Below, piece by piece: positions 23,642 to 34,700 of a stretch of 64,000 bases of DNA. Within the stretch, counting starts at the first letter, position 1. Each line of letters opens with the position of its first letter. This DNA comes from Euphorbia lathyris. Lineage: Eukaryota; Streptophyta; Magnoliopsida; Malpighiales; Euphorbiaceae. The notes beneath the pieces were generated by a model. It was not told where the DNA came from. It did no database searches and was given only the letters and a program-made list of their open reading frames with translations. Both the position numbers and the translations under genes were made by a program. Where the stretch lies: assembly GCF_963576675.1 (NCBI RefSeq), contig NC_088910.1, positions 105,862,807 through 105,926,806 on the forward strand. Reading direction: 5' to 3'.

Positions 23642-25780
23642 ATCATATAGGTTTTACATGTTTTCTTAATTTTAATGGGTTCTTAATTTCTCCCAATTAA
23701 TTACACGGTTTCAAGGTTTTATAGTTTTAAGTTTGATGCACTAAATGATCAAAATGCACTATACACTCATTGTGTGTATATGTTGATATAATAGAGTTTA
23801 TGGTTTATGGTTTTCTACTTTCAGTTTCATATTCTTTACTATTTAGTCTTAATTGATTGTATTTATGGTTTAGTGGTGAATTTTGATATAGAAATAGTTG
23901 GGTTGTAGGGAAGAATGAAGTTTATATATTTAATTTAATTCCATAACAAGGATGGATGTGGTTTATTTCTTACAGGATGGTAGGCATAGGAAAAAGGATA
24001 GTCACAAAAGAGGTCAGTATTAACTCGATTATGTTATGAACATGTTTATCATAATCCGTCCATAATATAATTGCTTTTGATCATGGATTAATTATGACAA
24101 AAAAAGATTGAATCATGCTTCATCATATGCATAATGAATTTTCTTCATTTGAAAGTTGTTGTCCAGAACTGAACCTCTTCAAAATAGCATGCTATTTACA
24201 CATCCATGAAGTCATGTCTGTCTTCTTTTGCACTGGCCCCATCCTGACAGCAAGACACGCATTTTAGGTTTGAGATTTTCTTTATTTATTACTTCATTTT
24301 TATGCTTCAGAAATTTTTCTTCCCCATCATTCCCAGCAAAAGCTTCACGACTGAGCTCCTCTTGAGAAGGAAGATGATGTGAATCTATAGGGTGTAAAGA
24401 GATTTTATGCGTTCATTAAAGTTATGTCTACATCCAGCAAGAGATACTCCATCTTCTTGACTATATATATCAACAATTGCTCCTCATTGTGTTTGCTGGT
24501 ATATTATTAGCTCACAGTATGGTGTGTAACTAAGAGATACTCAATTGCAAATATGTAATAAAAAGTTAAACTACATACCTATTTGTATGTTGTAGCTTAC
24601 AAGGTTTTATTATTATTTATTTATGGTAATATATGTGCTTAAATGTTAATGTCATTAATGTTTCAACTTTAAATTATGCAGGTGGATTTTTTTAATATTT
24701 AAGTTTGCAAGTGGTCTTTTTGAATATTTAATAATGGTTAATCAAATTGATTTTTTTTTCATTTTGATGCAAAACACAGTGGAGTGGCTCCTGTTTTATT
24801 GTGTTTTTATTGCGTTTGATATAGATTGTTTAGGAATTCTGTGTGATTGTATAGTACGCTTCATGAACGCTCATCATCACTAGCATTCTTATAAAAGCAA
24901 AAAAAAAAAAGTTAAAAGCAGATAATTTATTTCGGTCTGGATATAAATATTGATATATTTTATTAAATAATTGGATTTTTACTGTGTTTTGTTTCATTCT
25001 TTCAGCTGTTTTTTTTGTACAAGTCTTTATGAAGTTGTCTTATTATTTAGGCTATCAACATCTAAATGTCTAAACATTTTCTAGAATAAGCCTTTATTTA
25101 AAAAAAAATATTAGTATCCAAATTACAAATAATAATTCGATTAAAATGATAAATTGAATTTGATAGACTATTGGTTAATTTATAGTTCAAAATGTTTAAA
25201 AAAATTATAGTTTAAAATATAAATTAATAAATATATTTCATAGTGTGTAATAGCAATGTGATCACCAGTAGTAGTTATATTCATTTTGAATAACTAAATA
25301 AATTTTATTTGTTATGTAAATTTTTAATATCTATAATAGGGTTCTAATAAATCTAGATTTAAATCATTCAAAATTCACGTAAAGATGATTGTATACATCA
25401 AATAAGTGTATTTTAAGAAATACATGTTTTAATTGTCATCAAATTACCCACTTAAGTCATGAATTTATGGGATATGCCGATGGAAATGTAAAAAAAGAAC
25501 TATGCAATGCAATTCTAATAAAATCTATAAATCAAAATTATTATATGTAAGTTTTTTTTCTTCTATAAATCTAAAATTTATTGATTACTATAATTTTAAG
25601 TCATTGTTTGATTTTTTTTTCACCAGAATACTATAAGACATCCCGTGCATTGGACATGGTTCATGCTAGTAAACTAATAAACTTAAAATCACCCCAAGTC
25701 AAGTAATATGTTTTGAATAGGGATTGACATAATACTGTAGAGACTTGCATGTAACAATGTTTTCTGTTGAAACAGAGAGT
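23642..25780. other. AT-rich intergenic DNA with one exon-like segment
   Basis: No gene can be called. Near 23,977 the sequence TTCTTACAG precedes about 36 bases (reading DGRHRKKDSHKR) and then AG/GTCAGT, which looks like a small exon. It may belong to the possible transcript on the other side of Sirevirus A. The rest is AT-rich and featureless. Confidence 0.3.
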
Positions 25781-26620
25781 TGATCTCACAAGCTTCAGAT
25801 ATGCAGATATCTGGACAATTACATGAATCCAGTGAAGGAGCTCATTAGGATTGGGGACCGGACTTGAGATAACAGGATGGATGGATTTATCCTTGTCACC
25901 TGTTCATCACATTGGTATTAATAGGTATAAGTAATCCTCATACTCAAAGGATTATTAATTAGTGATTCTGGATTATGGAATGTGATACTTTGACTCTGTT
26001 CAAACACGATCCATAACAGAGATGACTCTGGGGTGTGTGCGGGCAGGCGTTGGGTGTCACAGGAAGTAATTGCAGGATAGTTAACATTGGATTGAGCATT
26101 TGCCACTCCTGATAAATGAGAGATACGTCCAAGGATCGATTGTGGAAGACTTGACTCTAAATCCTTGCAAGGTGATATCTTAAGACTTGAAATAGAGATT
26201 TCACTTAACCTATCTATTCGGAGTTAACTCGGTCTGTACAAGTAAAACGAACGTCTCGCTATATGTGACTTGACATAATCCATAGTCATAAGATTCTGTT
26301 CAATGATGTAGTTGATAAAGGATCAAATTACACTATAACTAATACGGAAAGGTCAACGACGAAATCAACATGTCTTCTTATAACTCTTGGGGAATGTTTA
26401 CGGTTCTTCCTATCACAGTCCTCGCACTCATTCCGTTATACAAAGATTAAATGTAATTTTGGAAAATTAATTTAATGGTTGTATACGGCTAGTAGTAATA
26501 AGAACCTAATGGGTCACACATAAGACTTGGAACCAAAAAAGAGGAATGAATGTTAATTAATAGATGGAAGCCCAATATAGTCCATAAAGGCCTAAATAAT
26601 GAAAGGGGGCGAAATACATG

Positions 26621-26622
<2 letters not shown>

Positions 26623-26678
<56 letters not shown>
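26623..26678. repeat. (TA)n microsatellite
   Basis: Uninterrupted TA dinucleotides over about 56 bases immediately left of a hAT-like element; a shorter TA run (27,119-27,135) lies on its right, suggesting insertion into, or duplication of, a TA tract. Confidence 0.95.
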
Positions 26679-26682
<4 letters not shown>

Positions 26683-27117
26683 GTCCACGGGCCCGGGTAC
26701 CCGCCCGGCCCGCCCAGGCCCGTGTCCCTTGGGCCGGGCTTGGACAATGATAATTGATGTTAGGCCCAGGCCCGCTAAACCCCGCCTATTTTTTGGGCGG
26801 GCTTGGGATTAATTCAAATAGCACGGGCCGGCCCAGCCCGGCCTGCCTACTAATATTAATTAATAATTTTTTTATATTTATATATTTATATATTAAATAT
26901 TTATTTTTAAGTATTAAAATTTATTTTTTATAATTAAAAAATTATATATATATGTTTAGATGGGTTTACATGGGCTGGGCTTGGGATTTGATTTTAAAGC
27001 CCGAGCCCAGCCTGGCCCGAGCCCGCCTAAATTACTAGTGGGCTGGGCTGGGCTTGGGCTGAGGACTTTTATACAAAAGCCCGCCTGGCCCGGCCCGAGC
27101 CCGGCCCATGGCCAGGT
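26679..27117. mobile_element. hAT-type non-autonomous element with GGGCCGGGC arms (439 bp)
   Basis: Ends ACCTGTCCACGGGCCCGGG and, reverse complemented, ACCTGGCCATGGGCCGGG. Very GC-rich arms (CCCGCCCGGCCCGCC; GCCCGCCTGGCCCGGCCC) enclose an AT-rich core. It lies in TA repeats, so the 8-bp duplication cannot be verified. This is a common plant hAT-like repeat type. Confidence 0.7.
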
Positions 27118-27264
27118 CTATATATATATATATACATGTGAGAATTAATTTATTTTAGACAATTATGATTAGATTATAATTGTGGTTAATTAATCATGGG
27201 GTAATTAAGTTATAAAATTTAAAGTGGTTAAATTGCTTCTATCAAACAACTTAATGTTATCTTT

Positions 27265-27480
27265 ATATTTAGAATAAAACTCTAAAGAAGTTATCTAAAA
27301 AACTATGGATAATATTTATGGAGTATTTATTTAGAATAAAACTCTAAAGAAGTTATCTAAAAAACTATGGATAATATTTATGGAGTATTTATTTAGAATA
27401 AAACTCTAAAGAAGTTATCTAATAACTGTAATTAATATTTATGGAGTATTTATTTAGAATAAAACTCTAAAGAAGTAACC
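27265..27480. repeat. Tandem repeat, 62-bp unit, about 3.5 copies
   Basis: AGAATAAAACTCTAAAGAAG recurs at 27,271, 27,333, 27,395 and 27,456. The first units are nearly identical, the last diverges and is one base shorter. Confidence 0.9.
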
Positions 27481-27920
27481 TAATTCTATCTAACTAGGGT
27501 TTAGATACAAGAGACTATTTATTTCCCCTTATAGGTGAATTGTGGCCAACCTCTACTAGAGAGAGAAATTCGACCCTTTCCGTAGAGGACCGAATTTCCA
27601 CCATTTGCTTCAATTCAATTGATTTCATCTCTTTATCCTTGATCTTGTGTTGATTTGTTAAAGGCAATCTATTTTGGCTGCTATTCATTGGTTGAGATTC
27701 TAACTTGTTTGATCTTGTCTTTTGGTTTGTGTTCGTGAACTCGGAACTAGAGTTGAGGGCACTTCGCTAGCAACAGTAGATAGTTCTTCTAAAAGGTATT
27801 TCCTTCTATCATTCCTTGTATGAAATAACGATTAACGGATCTTGGTTTAAGGAAATAGGTTAAAATTTTTATATTTCCGCTGCCAAACGTTTGCCTATTT
27901 TCCTTCATAGAGCCTATGGG

Positions 27921-28664
27921 TAGGGCTGTAACCGAGCCGAGCTTTAGACTGCTCAAACTCAACTTGCTATAAAATTAACAAGCTCAAGCCTGAGCTAAGC
28001 TCGACTCAGTTTATTAGAAAATAAACGAGCTCGAGCCGAGCTTTGAAGTCGTTTCAAGATTAAAATCCTCTTTGAACTTGGTTCATTAAGAAAATTATTT
28101 AATCATGAATTGTTTGTGAGTAAATCGTTAATTATATTTATGAAGTTTGCTCGCAAATAACTCTTTAATTGTGTATATAAACAAACTCATAAGTAAAGTT
28201 CGTAAATAAATAAACGTGCTTACAAATAGTTCGTCTATGGTAAAGACTATGCTTACTTTGTTTTTAACAAAGTAAGCCTTACTTTGTGTGTTTTCACTAT
28301 TGGATTAATTTTCTAATCCATCATCCAATGGTGAAAACACACCAAGTACTAGTACTTTGTCAAAAACAAAGTAACCATAGAAGGCACCGTTCGTCTATTA
28401 CTCATTTATTATATTTGTTTCAAATGAAATAATATTAAGTTTCAATATTTGTGAATTAATACAAAACTATATAGTTCTACAAAATTAAAATTTATTTATA
28501 AATATACTAATCGAGCATATTCGCAAGCTTTCGTGTCGAGCTCTGCCCTGCTCAAACTCTACTAGTTTAGAAACTGAGCTAGTAAATCATACTCATGAAC
28601 AGTTGGTTTATAGATCCAACAGCTTTTATCAAGCGGCTCAGATCGTTTACAAATTACAGCCCTA
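27921..28664. mobile_element. hAT-type MITE with GAGCCGAGC ends (744 bp)
   Basis: Ends TAGGGCTGTAACCGAGCCGAGC-like on the left and TAGGGCTGTAATTTGTAAACGA-like on the right (reverse complement). Sub-terminal AGCTCGAGCC/GAGCTCG words are typical of this plant hAT MITE group. Flanking 8-mers share only CCTA, so the target duplication is decayed. It contains a younger Mutator-like MITE at 28239-28389. Confidence 0.65.
28239..28389. mobile_element. Small Mutator-like foldback MITE (151 bp)
   Basis: Perfect 9-bp duplication TTCGTCTAT at 28230-28238 and 28390-28398. The body folds back on itself: CTTACTTTGTTTTTAACAAA and GTGTTTTCAC on the left are mirrored by GTGAAAACAC and CAAAAACAAAGTAA on the right. 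It is nested in the hAT MITE 27921-28664. Confidence 0.85.
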
Positions 28665-28749
28665 CCTACCCAAAAGGGAATCCCCGTTTTTCACCGTATT
28701 GACAAAGGATATGACAAAATTATTCTCATATATATTTTATAATTTGCCC

Positions 28750-28937
28750 TAAATCCTTATTCGTACACAACAGATCGTATCGTCTCTCAAATCCCTATCC
28801 TTCTCCACCTAACGGAGCCGTCCTACAGCGAGGACATCTACCATTTTTACCGCCGTCAACCATCACCGTGCCGCCATCATCTCGTCGTCGGAGGCCCTCC
28901 AATATTGGTTATTACTTGCTTCGACTCATCGTGAAAG
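28750..28937 (+). other. Candidate 5' UTR exon of the cyclin-T gene
   Basis: A less AT-rich, CT-rich leader-like stretch ends AAAG/GTATGC (donor at 28938). A matching acceptor TTGATGCAG lies at 31,654-31,662, just before the exon that holds the start codon. An AT-rich TATATATTTTATAA stretch near 28,722-28,740 could be the TATA region. Plant cyclin-T genes often have an intron in the 5' UTR; the start point is inferred, not proven. Confidence 0.5.
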
Positions 28938-29324
28938 GTATGCATTGATCTTCTTTTTTCACTTTTTCCTGTTACCCTTTTATTTTATGGTTTTCTTAGA
29001 TCGGTGATCTTTGATCTATTTCTTCCACTATTTCATGTTTTTTCCCTTCATTCAGTAGTTGAGATTAAGCCTGAACTCCGCTGTATAAGATTAGCTTCTT
29101 GGTTTTGTCTCGAGATGCCCAAACTTAATAACAACCATTTTTAATATGTTGACATTTCTTTTTGCGGTTCGATCATGGTGAAAAGTTTGAGTTTGAAGGG
29201 TTTTCCTGTTTATATTTCCGATACTCTCAGAAATCGTACAAAATATTTGAGTAATATAAAAACATTGAAATCTCGTTTATTAGAATTTGGAAATTCGTTT
29301 TATCGGATGTAATATGTTATATTA

Positions 29325-29573
29325 GGGTCGGCTTGGATGGGGATTTAGCGCATATGAAATAATGGAAGGGGAGATGAAGTGAAGGAAGGGGAGGGGAAGT
29401 GAAAATAGTTAACCTCGTGGGACTTAAAATGAATGTTTTTTTTTTCAAGGTTTTTTAACCTCCAATTAACCTTTGAAATCCCTCCCCTTCAATTAACCTT
29501 CTTCTCCCAAGCAAGGTTACTTAACTAACCTCCCTTTAATTAACCTCTCTTAATCACAAAACAAGCAGACCCT
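29325..29573. mobile_element. PIF/Harbinger-like MITE in the 5' UTR intron
   Basis: Ends GGGTCGGCTTGGATGG and, reverse complemented, GGGTCTGCTTGTTTTG, flanked by TTA (29322-29324) and TTA (29574-29576). The interior folds back partly (AAGGGGAG... and CTCCCCTT-type words). The right end needs one extra T to give the exact TTA duplication. Confidence 0.55.
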
Positions 29574-30699
29574 TTATTGATCACATGTTTAGTTAATAAA
29601 GAGGGTGTGATATTTTCTACATCAAGTTTTCAAGAAGAAAAAGTTTCCATTTACCCTCTCTTATCCAATTTGTATGTGAACTTTTTTTTTTCTTTATTGT
29701 ACATACATAAACTATTAAAAATGCATGCGTATAATTTTAAAATTAGATATTCCCTTATATTTTTAGTATTTACATATTTCCTCCAGATTTGCGTTTCCTA
29801 TACTTATAAAATATAGTTTCCTGGTGCTTGTTTCCATTTCCATTTCCATTTCTATGCAACATAGCTCAATAGAGAAGCTGTACTTGTTTCTATTTTAACA
29901 GCAATTTAATCTCCATTCTGGTTAGTCTATTGCTTTGCTCCTATCCTTCAAAAACATTTCGAGCTTTGATTCACTGCAATTCAACATGTTGAGAGCTAGT
30001 TGACTGCCTGTGGTTTTATTTAGTTTGGTTTTCTGTTCTATGTTTTATTGGAATTGCATTTCACTTGTGTCCATAGGAAACTAATCCTGGTAATTTCCCT
30101 GTTTCATTTATTGTTGCATTTGAATTTAAATTGACGCGCAAGTACTTACTCTTCACAAATTTCTAGGATAATTGGACGCAAGTTCTGGAAAATTAATAAA
30201 AAGATTACTGAGGTTGACATGGAGCTTCTACTTCTAGTATTTAATGTGGTGCATTGTAATTATATTAATATTCCTCTGCCAAAACTGTTGTTAGAGAACA
30301 TTTCAAATAGGACTAAAATCATTGTATTCTTTCACCTTGATTTTTTAATTTAGTAACCAGATGGAGGGTTAAACTTTCTAAGCTATATTGCTGAAGCTAA
30401 GCTAAATTAAAACCATCATTGAGCTATATTAGATATTTATCTCCAAGTAATATATGCATTATGCAGAATAAACACAAGTTGACCTACACCTACACATTTT
30501 ACTACTTAAAGATGGTTACATGAGTACATGCTCAAAAAGCATACATTGAGTAACAAAATGTGTTTCCTTTCCTTTTGTAAATATATATTATCAAGATATA
30601 AATATTTAATAAACAGTTTAGTGTTAATTTGTATGCATGAAATATCATTGCTAGATCCACATAAAGGTTCTATTTTTGTGGAGTTTAAGGACTAGTATG

Positions 30700-31405
30700 G
30701 CATAACTTTGCTTGGATGGAGCACATGGAGGGTGATTAAAGGAATGGAATGTAAGAGTTTTTAAAGGAAATAAATTGTTCGACTCTTTCTATGCTTGGAA
30801 GGAAGGATGTGCATATAAAAGTTGATATACAACAACAACAACAAAGCCTTAGTCCCGAAATGATTCGGGGTCGGCTAACATGAACCATCATATAAAACCG
30901 TGAAATCAAGTCGTGTCAGCGACACAAATTCGCTCCCTCCACTCCGTCCTATCCACTACCATATTTTCCTCAATTCCCAGTAAACTCATATCACTCTCGA
31001 TCACCCTCCTCCAAGTTTGCTTATGTCTTCCCCTACCCCTCACCACATATAAAAGTTGATATAATTTAAAAAATATAAATTATACCAAGATTACTAAATT
31101 ACCCTTTAATAGAATTATTGTTATTTTATTTTTAAAATTAACGTTAATAAATTCTAGTTGTGAAATTTCTTTAAATATTAAACACTAAATATATATTTAA
31201 TAGCATAAAAAATTTAAAAGATAAAGATTAAGATAGTCTAAATGAAATCATACCCTTCCAAAGACTCCATTTCGAGGGTTAAAAAATGGTGGGTTTCCAG
31301 CCCTCCATATTCTATAATGAACCCCTTACCCGTCTAATATGCTTCCTCCCAATCAAGGGCTGGTTTTTAACCTTTCCTAAACCCTCCTCCCAAGCAACGG
31401 TTGCA
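30700..31405. mobile_element. Probable MITE related to the one at 29325, hosting an RTE fragment
   Basis: The left side reads TTTGCTTGGATGGAG and the right side, reverse complemented, GTTGCTTGGGAGGAGGG, resembling the 29325 element's ends. Exact borders and target duplication are unclear. It is interrupted by the RTE fragment 30830-31046. Confidence 0.35.
30830..31046 (-). mobile_element. RTE-type LINE 3' fragment (217 bp) with 17-bp TSD
   Basis: 5'-truncated non-LTR element on the minus strand. The minus-strand translation reads GRGRHKQTWRRVIESDM, the conserved C-terminal tail of RTE-type reverse transcriptase ORFs, followed by a short 3' part that ends in TTG repeats. It is flanked by an exact 17-bp duplication ATATAAAAGTTGATATA (30813-30829 and 31047-31063). 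Confidence 0.9.
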
Positions 31406-31756
31406 TTGTGACTTGTGAGTAACATCTATGATGCATTTATTTGTCGCTTTTTTTTTTCTTGTGCACTTGACCTTGTAACTTTCAAACCTACCATAAATCT
31501 ATAGCTTCATCTTTATTATTGTATCAATGACTTAATGATTTGCTAGATTCTGTCACTGCATTACTCTTTCTCCTTCACCTAACCCACCTTCCCTGTCTCT
31601 CAATGGCAGTGATATTTTTCGGCCTTTGTAACTTTGAAATGCCATTATTCATCTTGATGCAGGGAGCTCTTGTATGACATAGTGATTTAGCCAGAATATT
31701 TGTCATAGACAGATTTTATTTATAAATCAAGAGACATTTATTGTGCAAGTAGACAT

Positions 31757-34700
31757 ATGGATAATTCACTTCCTGGTGATTCCTCCTATCATGGAGCAAA
31801 CCTTCACAAGTATTCTCCAGAAAAACCGGAGGATGGTGGTCGATGGTACTTTTCTAGAAAGGAAATTGAGGAGGACTCTACATCCAGACGGGATAACATT
31901 GACCTGAAGAAGGAGGCTTATATACGGAAATCATACTGTACATATCTACAAGATTTGGGCATGAGGCTAAAAGTGTGAGTCTCTAAAATTGTTCCTTCTT
32001 TATCTACAATTCAAATGCTTTTATTCTGTTGCCATATTAATGTTTTTCTTCCAGAAACTAGTTTGATCCAATTGCAGTTAATTTTGACTGCTCAACTCCT
32101 TCCGAGTATTCTTTTAAATGTTTTCCAATAATGCATGTACAAACCTGCTCTCCGTCCGCCAAGTTAGGCTCTTGCTATTTGATTTTATATTACATACTCG
32201 GTTAGCAATCTACCCAATAGAAGGCTCATGCACAAAAGAATTAAATGTTTTTTTTTTCCTGTGTGTTGCTGGGCTTCAAGCCATCTATTTTCTTATACTG
32301 TTGGAGAACATTGTTTCCTTGAGCTTTGTCAGATGCTATGCTTTTTTTTGGTTTGTTAACTCTAAGTGGGAAAACAGAAAACACCTTTATGAACTCCCTT
32401 GCTCTCCTGATGCTTCATGGAAGTCTATATCACTGTATAAACCTGTAGTCAATTTCGTAAGTATTAGCATCTAACGTCTTTTTCAGAAGACCATCATCCC
32501 TTCATTTTATCACCTTGACTTTGAACTGGAACAGAAAATATAAGCCACACTAGACTTGAGGCCCGACTCTTTTATCATATGTAGCAGGAAGAATCTAGTC
32601 AATGAAATAACTACCTATTTTCATGCACATTATCCATCTGTAATGCTTCCTTATATTCCATGACTAGCATCTCAGGAAGTACAATTTTAAGCTGGTTTGA
32701 CTCCAATAATTGTGCCAAAATGATGTAGCGTATCCTAATTATTGATTTCCAAAGTACTTGAAATACCTTCCTTTGCTCCCATCCGTGAAAATGAATGGCC
32801 TGAAGAATTAGTTATGTCCTATTGCAAATATCTCCTCCACCTTTTTTTTTCCCTCAAGTTCCATTTATCTACCAAACTTGTAAGCATTTTTTTCGACAAT
32901 GCATACTTAGAAGCACCAACTCTATAATTTTCAACGTATGCTACTGACCGTCTTCTAGTCCATCAGATGGCATTAGAGTTATAATTTAAGCCTCACCAGA
33001 CTCGTATACTTGCCGTTTTGCAAGTGTCCGTGCTTCATCTTGTTTTCACTCAGATATTCTTGCCCCTAAAAAAGCTCTGGCACTGATATACATGCTTCCT
33101 GTGCAATGGGCCAGATATCATTTTGGTTAAAATTGTTCATCTGTTATGGAGTGAACTTGCATTACTTCAATTTAGTTGTCAAACGTGGCTTATAAAAATA
33201 TGATATGCTTGGCATGATGAGTCTTGAATTCTTAATCTGCAGGCCTCAGCTTACTATTGCTACAGCAATAATTTTTTGTCACCGATTCTTTCTTCGTCAA
33301 TCTCATGCAAAGAATGATAGGAGGGTGAGTTTTTCTATTTATCTTGTGATATAACATATATCACTGGTTGGAATTGGTTATTGAATCTACTATTGTGGTG
33401 AAGCTACTGGGGATAGTAGAACTCACTTATATTTCTATAGCTTCCTGCTGTTGCTTTCTTGCACAGTTCCTTGCACCTGAACACTGATTGCCATACATTT
33501 GTCTGGTTATGTTTTACATAAGTTTTTTTTTTTTGTTTAGATTTATCTGAATTCTCATTGTACTGTAAATTTTTTAATTATTTCTTGCAGACCATTGCTA
33601 CAGTGTGTATGTTTCTTGCCGGAAAGGTGGAGGAGACTCCCCGTCCATTAAAAGATGTTATCCTCGTTTCTTATGAAATCATCCACAAAAAGGATCCTGA
33701 AGCTGTTCAGAAGATTAAACAAAAGGTAATGTATCTTTCTTGTTAAAATTTATGGGCCTGGTTGTAAATTCTCCTATACTACTTCAATAATCAATCTGTT
33801 TCAGTATGGTACTTCCTTGTTATGTGCTTATATGTTTACTTCTCCTCAAGTAGAAATGTAGAATTTTTACTTAGTTCAGATCGTGTAGGCTCTCCATAGT
33901 TGTGAAAGGTGCACTAAGGAGCAAGGGGTCCTGGAGCCTAGGCGCATTGCTCAGGCGCGTGCCAGAGCGACACAAGCCGCATCAAAACAAAATAACATAT
34001 AAAATTATAAATCAACAACACTTAATATTTCTAAAATGACACAAATAGTCAATTAACAACAATTTTAATCTTAAAACGCATGAGATAAATTCTAATTAAC
34101 TACTGAGACAAAATTATAATTATAACACATAATAAAATTTAAATCTAAACTAAAGACCAAAGTTCAACTTCAACTAAGCATTAAGTTACTAATAGTCTAA
34201 TAATAACTACTTTTCCTCAAGCAAGACTAGTAAACTCTTTAGTCTTTATAGTCCCTATTCATCATCAAAGTCACCATCATCATATTCTTCTTTAAGGTTC
34301 TCAATCTCATCATCATATTTTTCTTTCTTTTTCTAATTTAATCCTAAATTTCCTATGGTTGTGATTAGAAGCTGAAAACTCCTAACACCCGCTACAACTG
34401 CGGTTAGGCGCTCCTCGAGCCAAGGTGCACAAAGGCGCGCACCTGACTCACATCGCGCGCCTCACACCTATAGAGGCGCTAACCTCTGCACCTGACCCTT
34501 TGACAACTATGAGGCTCTCTACTGCTCATTCTATGGAATAGAGCTTTATTATTTTCTCCATTCTTAATCACATATGTCATTTATGCATCAATATCTCATC
34601 GGCAGGAGGTATACGAACAGCAGAAAGAACTGATTTTAATTGGGGAGAGGGTTGTACTTGCAACTCTTGCTTTCGATCTAAACGTGCAGCATCCATACAA

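Larger units (their letters stand above)
25780..27915. mobile_element. Probable non-coding LTR-retrotransposon relic
   Basis: The stretch is more even in composition than its surroundings but non-coding (for example 25,790-26,540 and 27,500-27,915). Phrases such as ATATTTCCGCTGCC near 27,870 are familiar from internal regions or LTR ends of plant copia-type elements. I could not pair two LTRs, so family and limits are uncertain. A hAT element sits inside. Confidence 0.3.

Noticed and set aside
26550..26812. Frames with alternating Y-I residues
   Set aside because: Translation of the (TA)n microsatellite.
34220..34340. Acidic coding segment in cyclin intron 3 as an extra exon
   Set aside because: It lies in the hAT element between perfect target duplications, on the opposite strand, and exons 3 and 4 join in phase without it.
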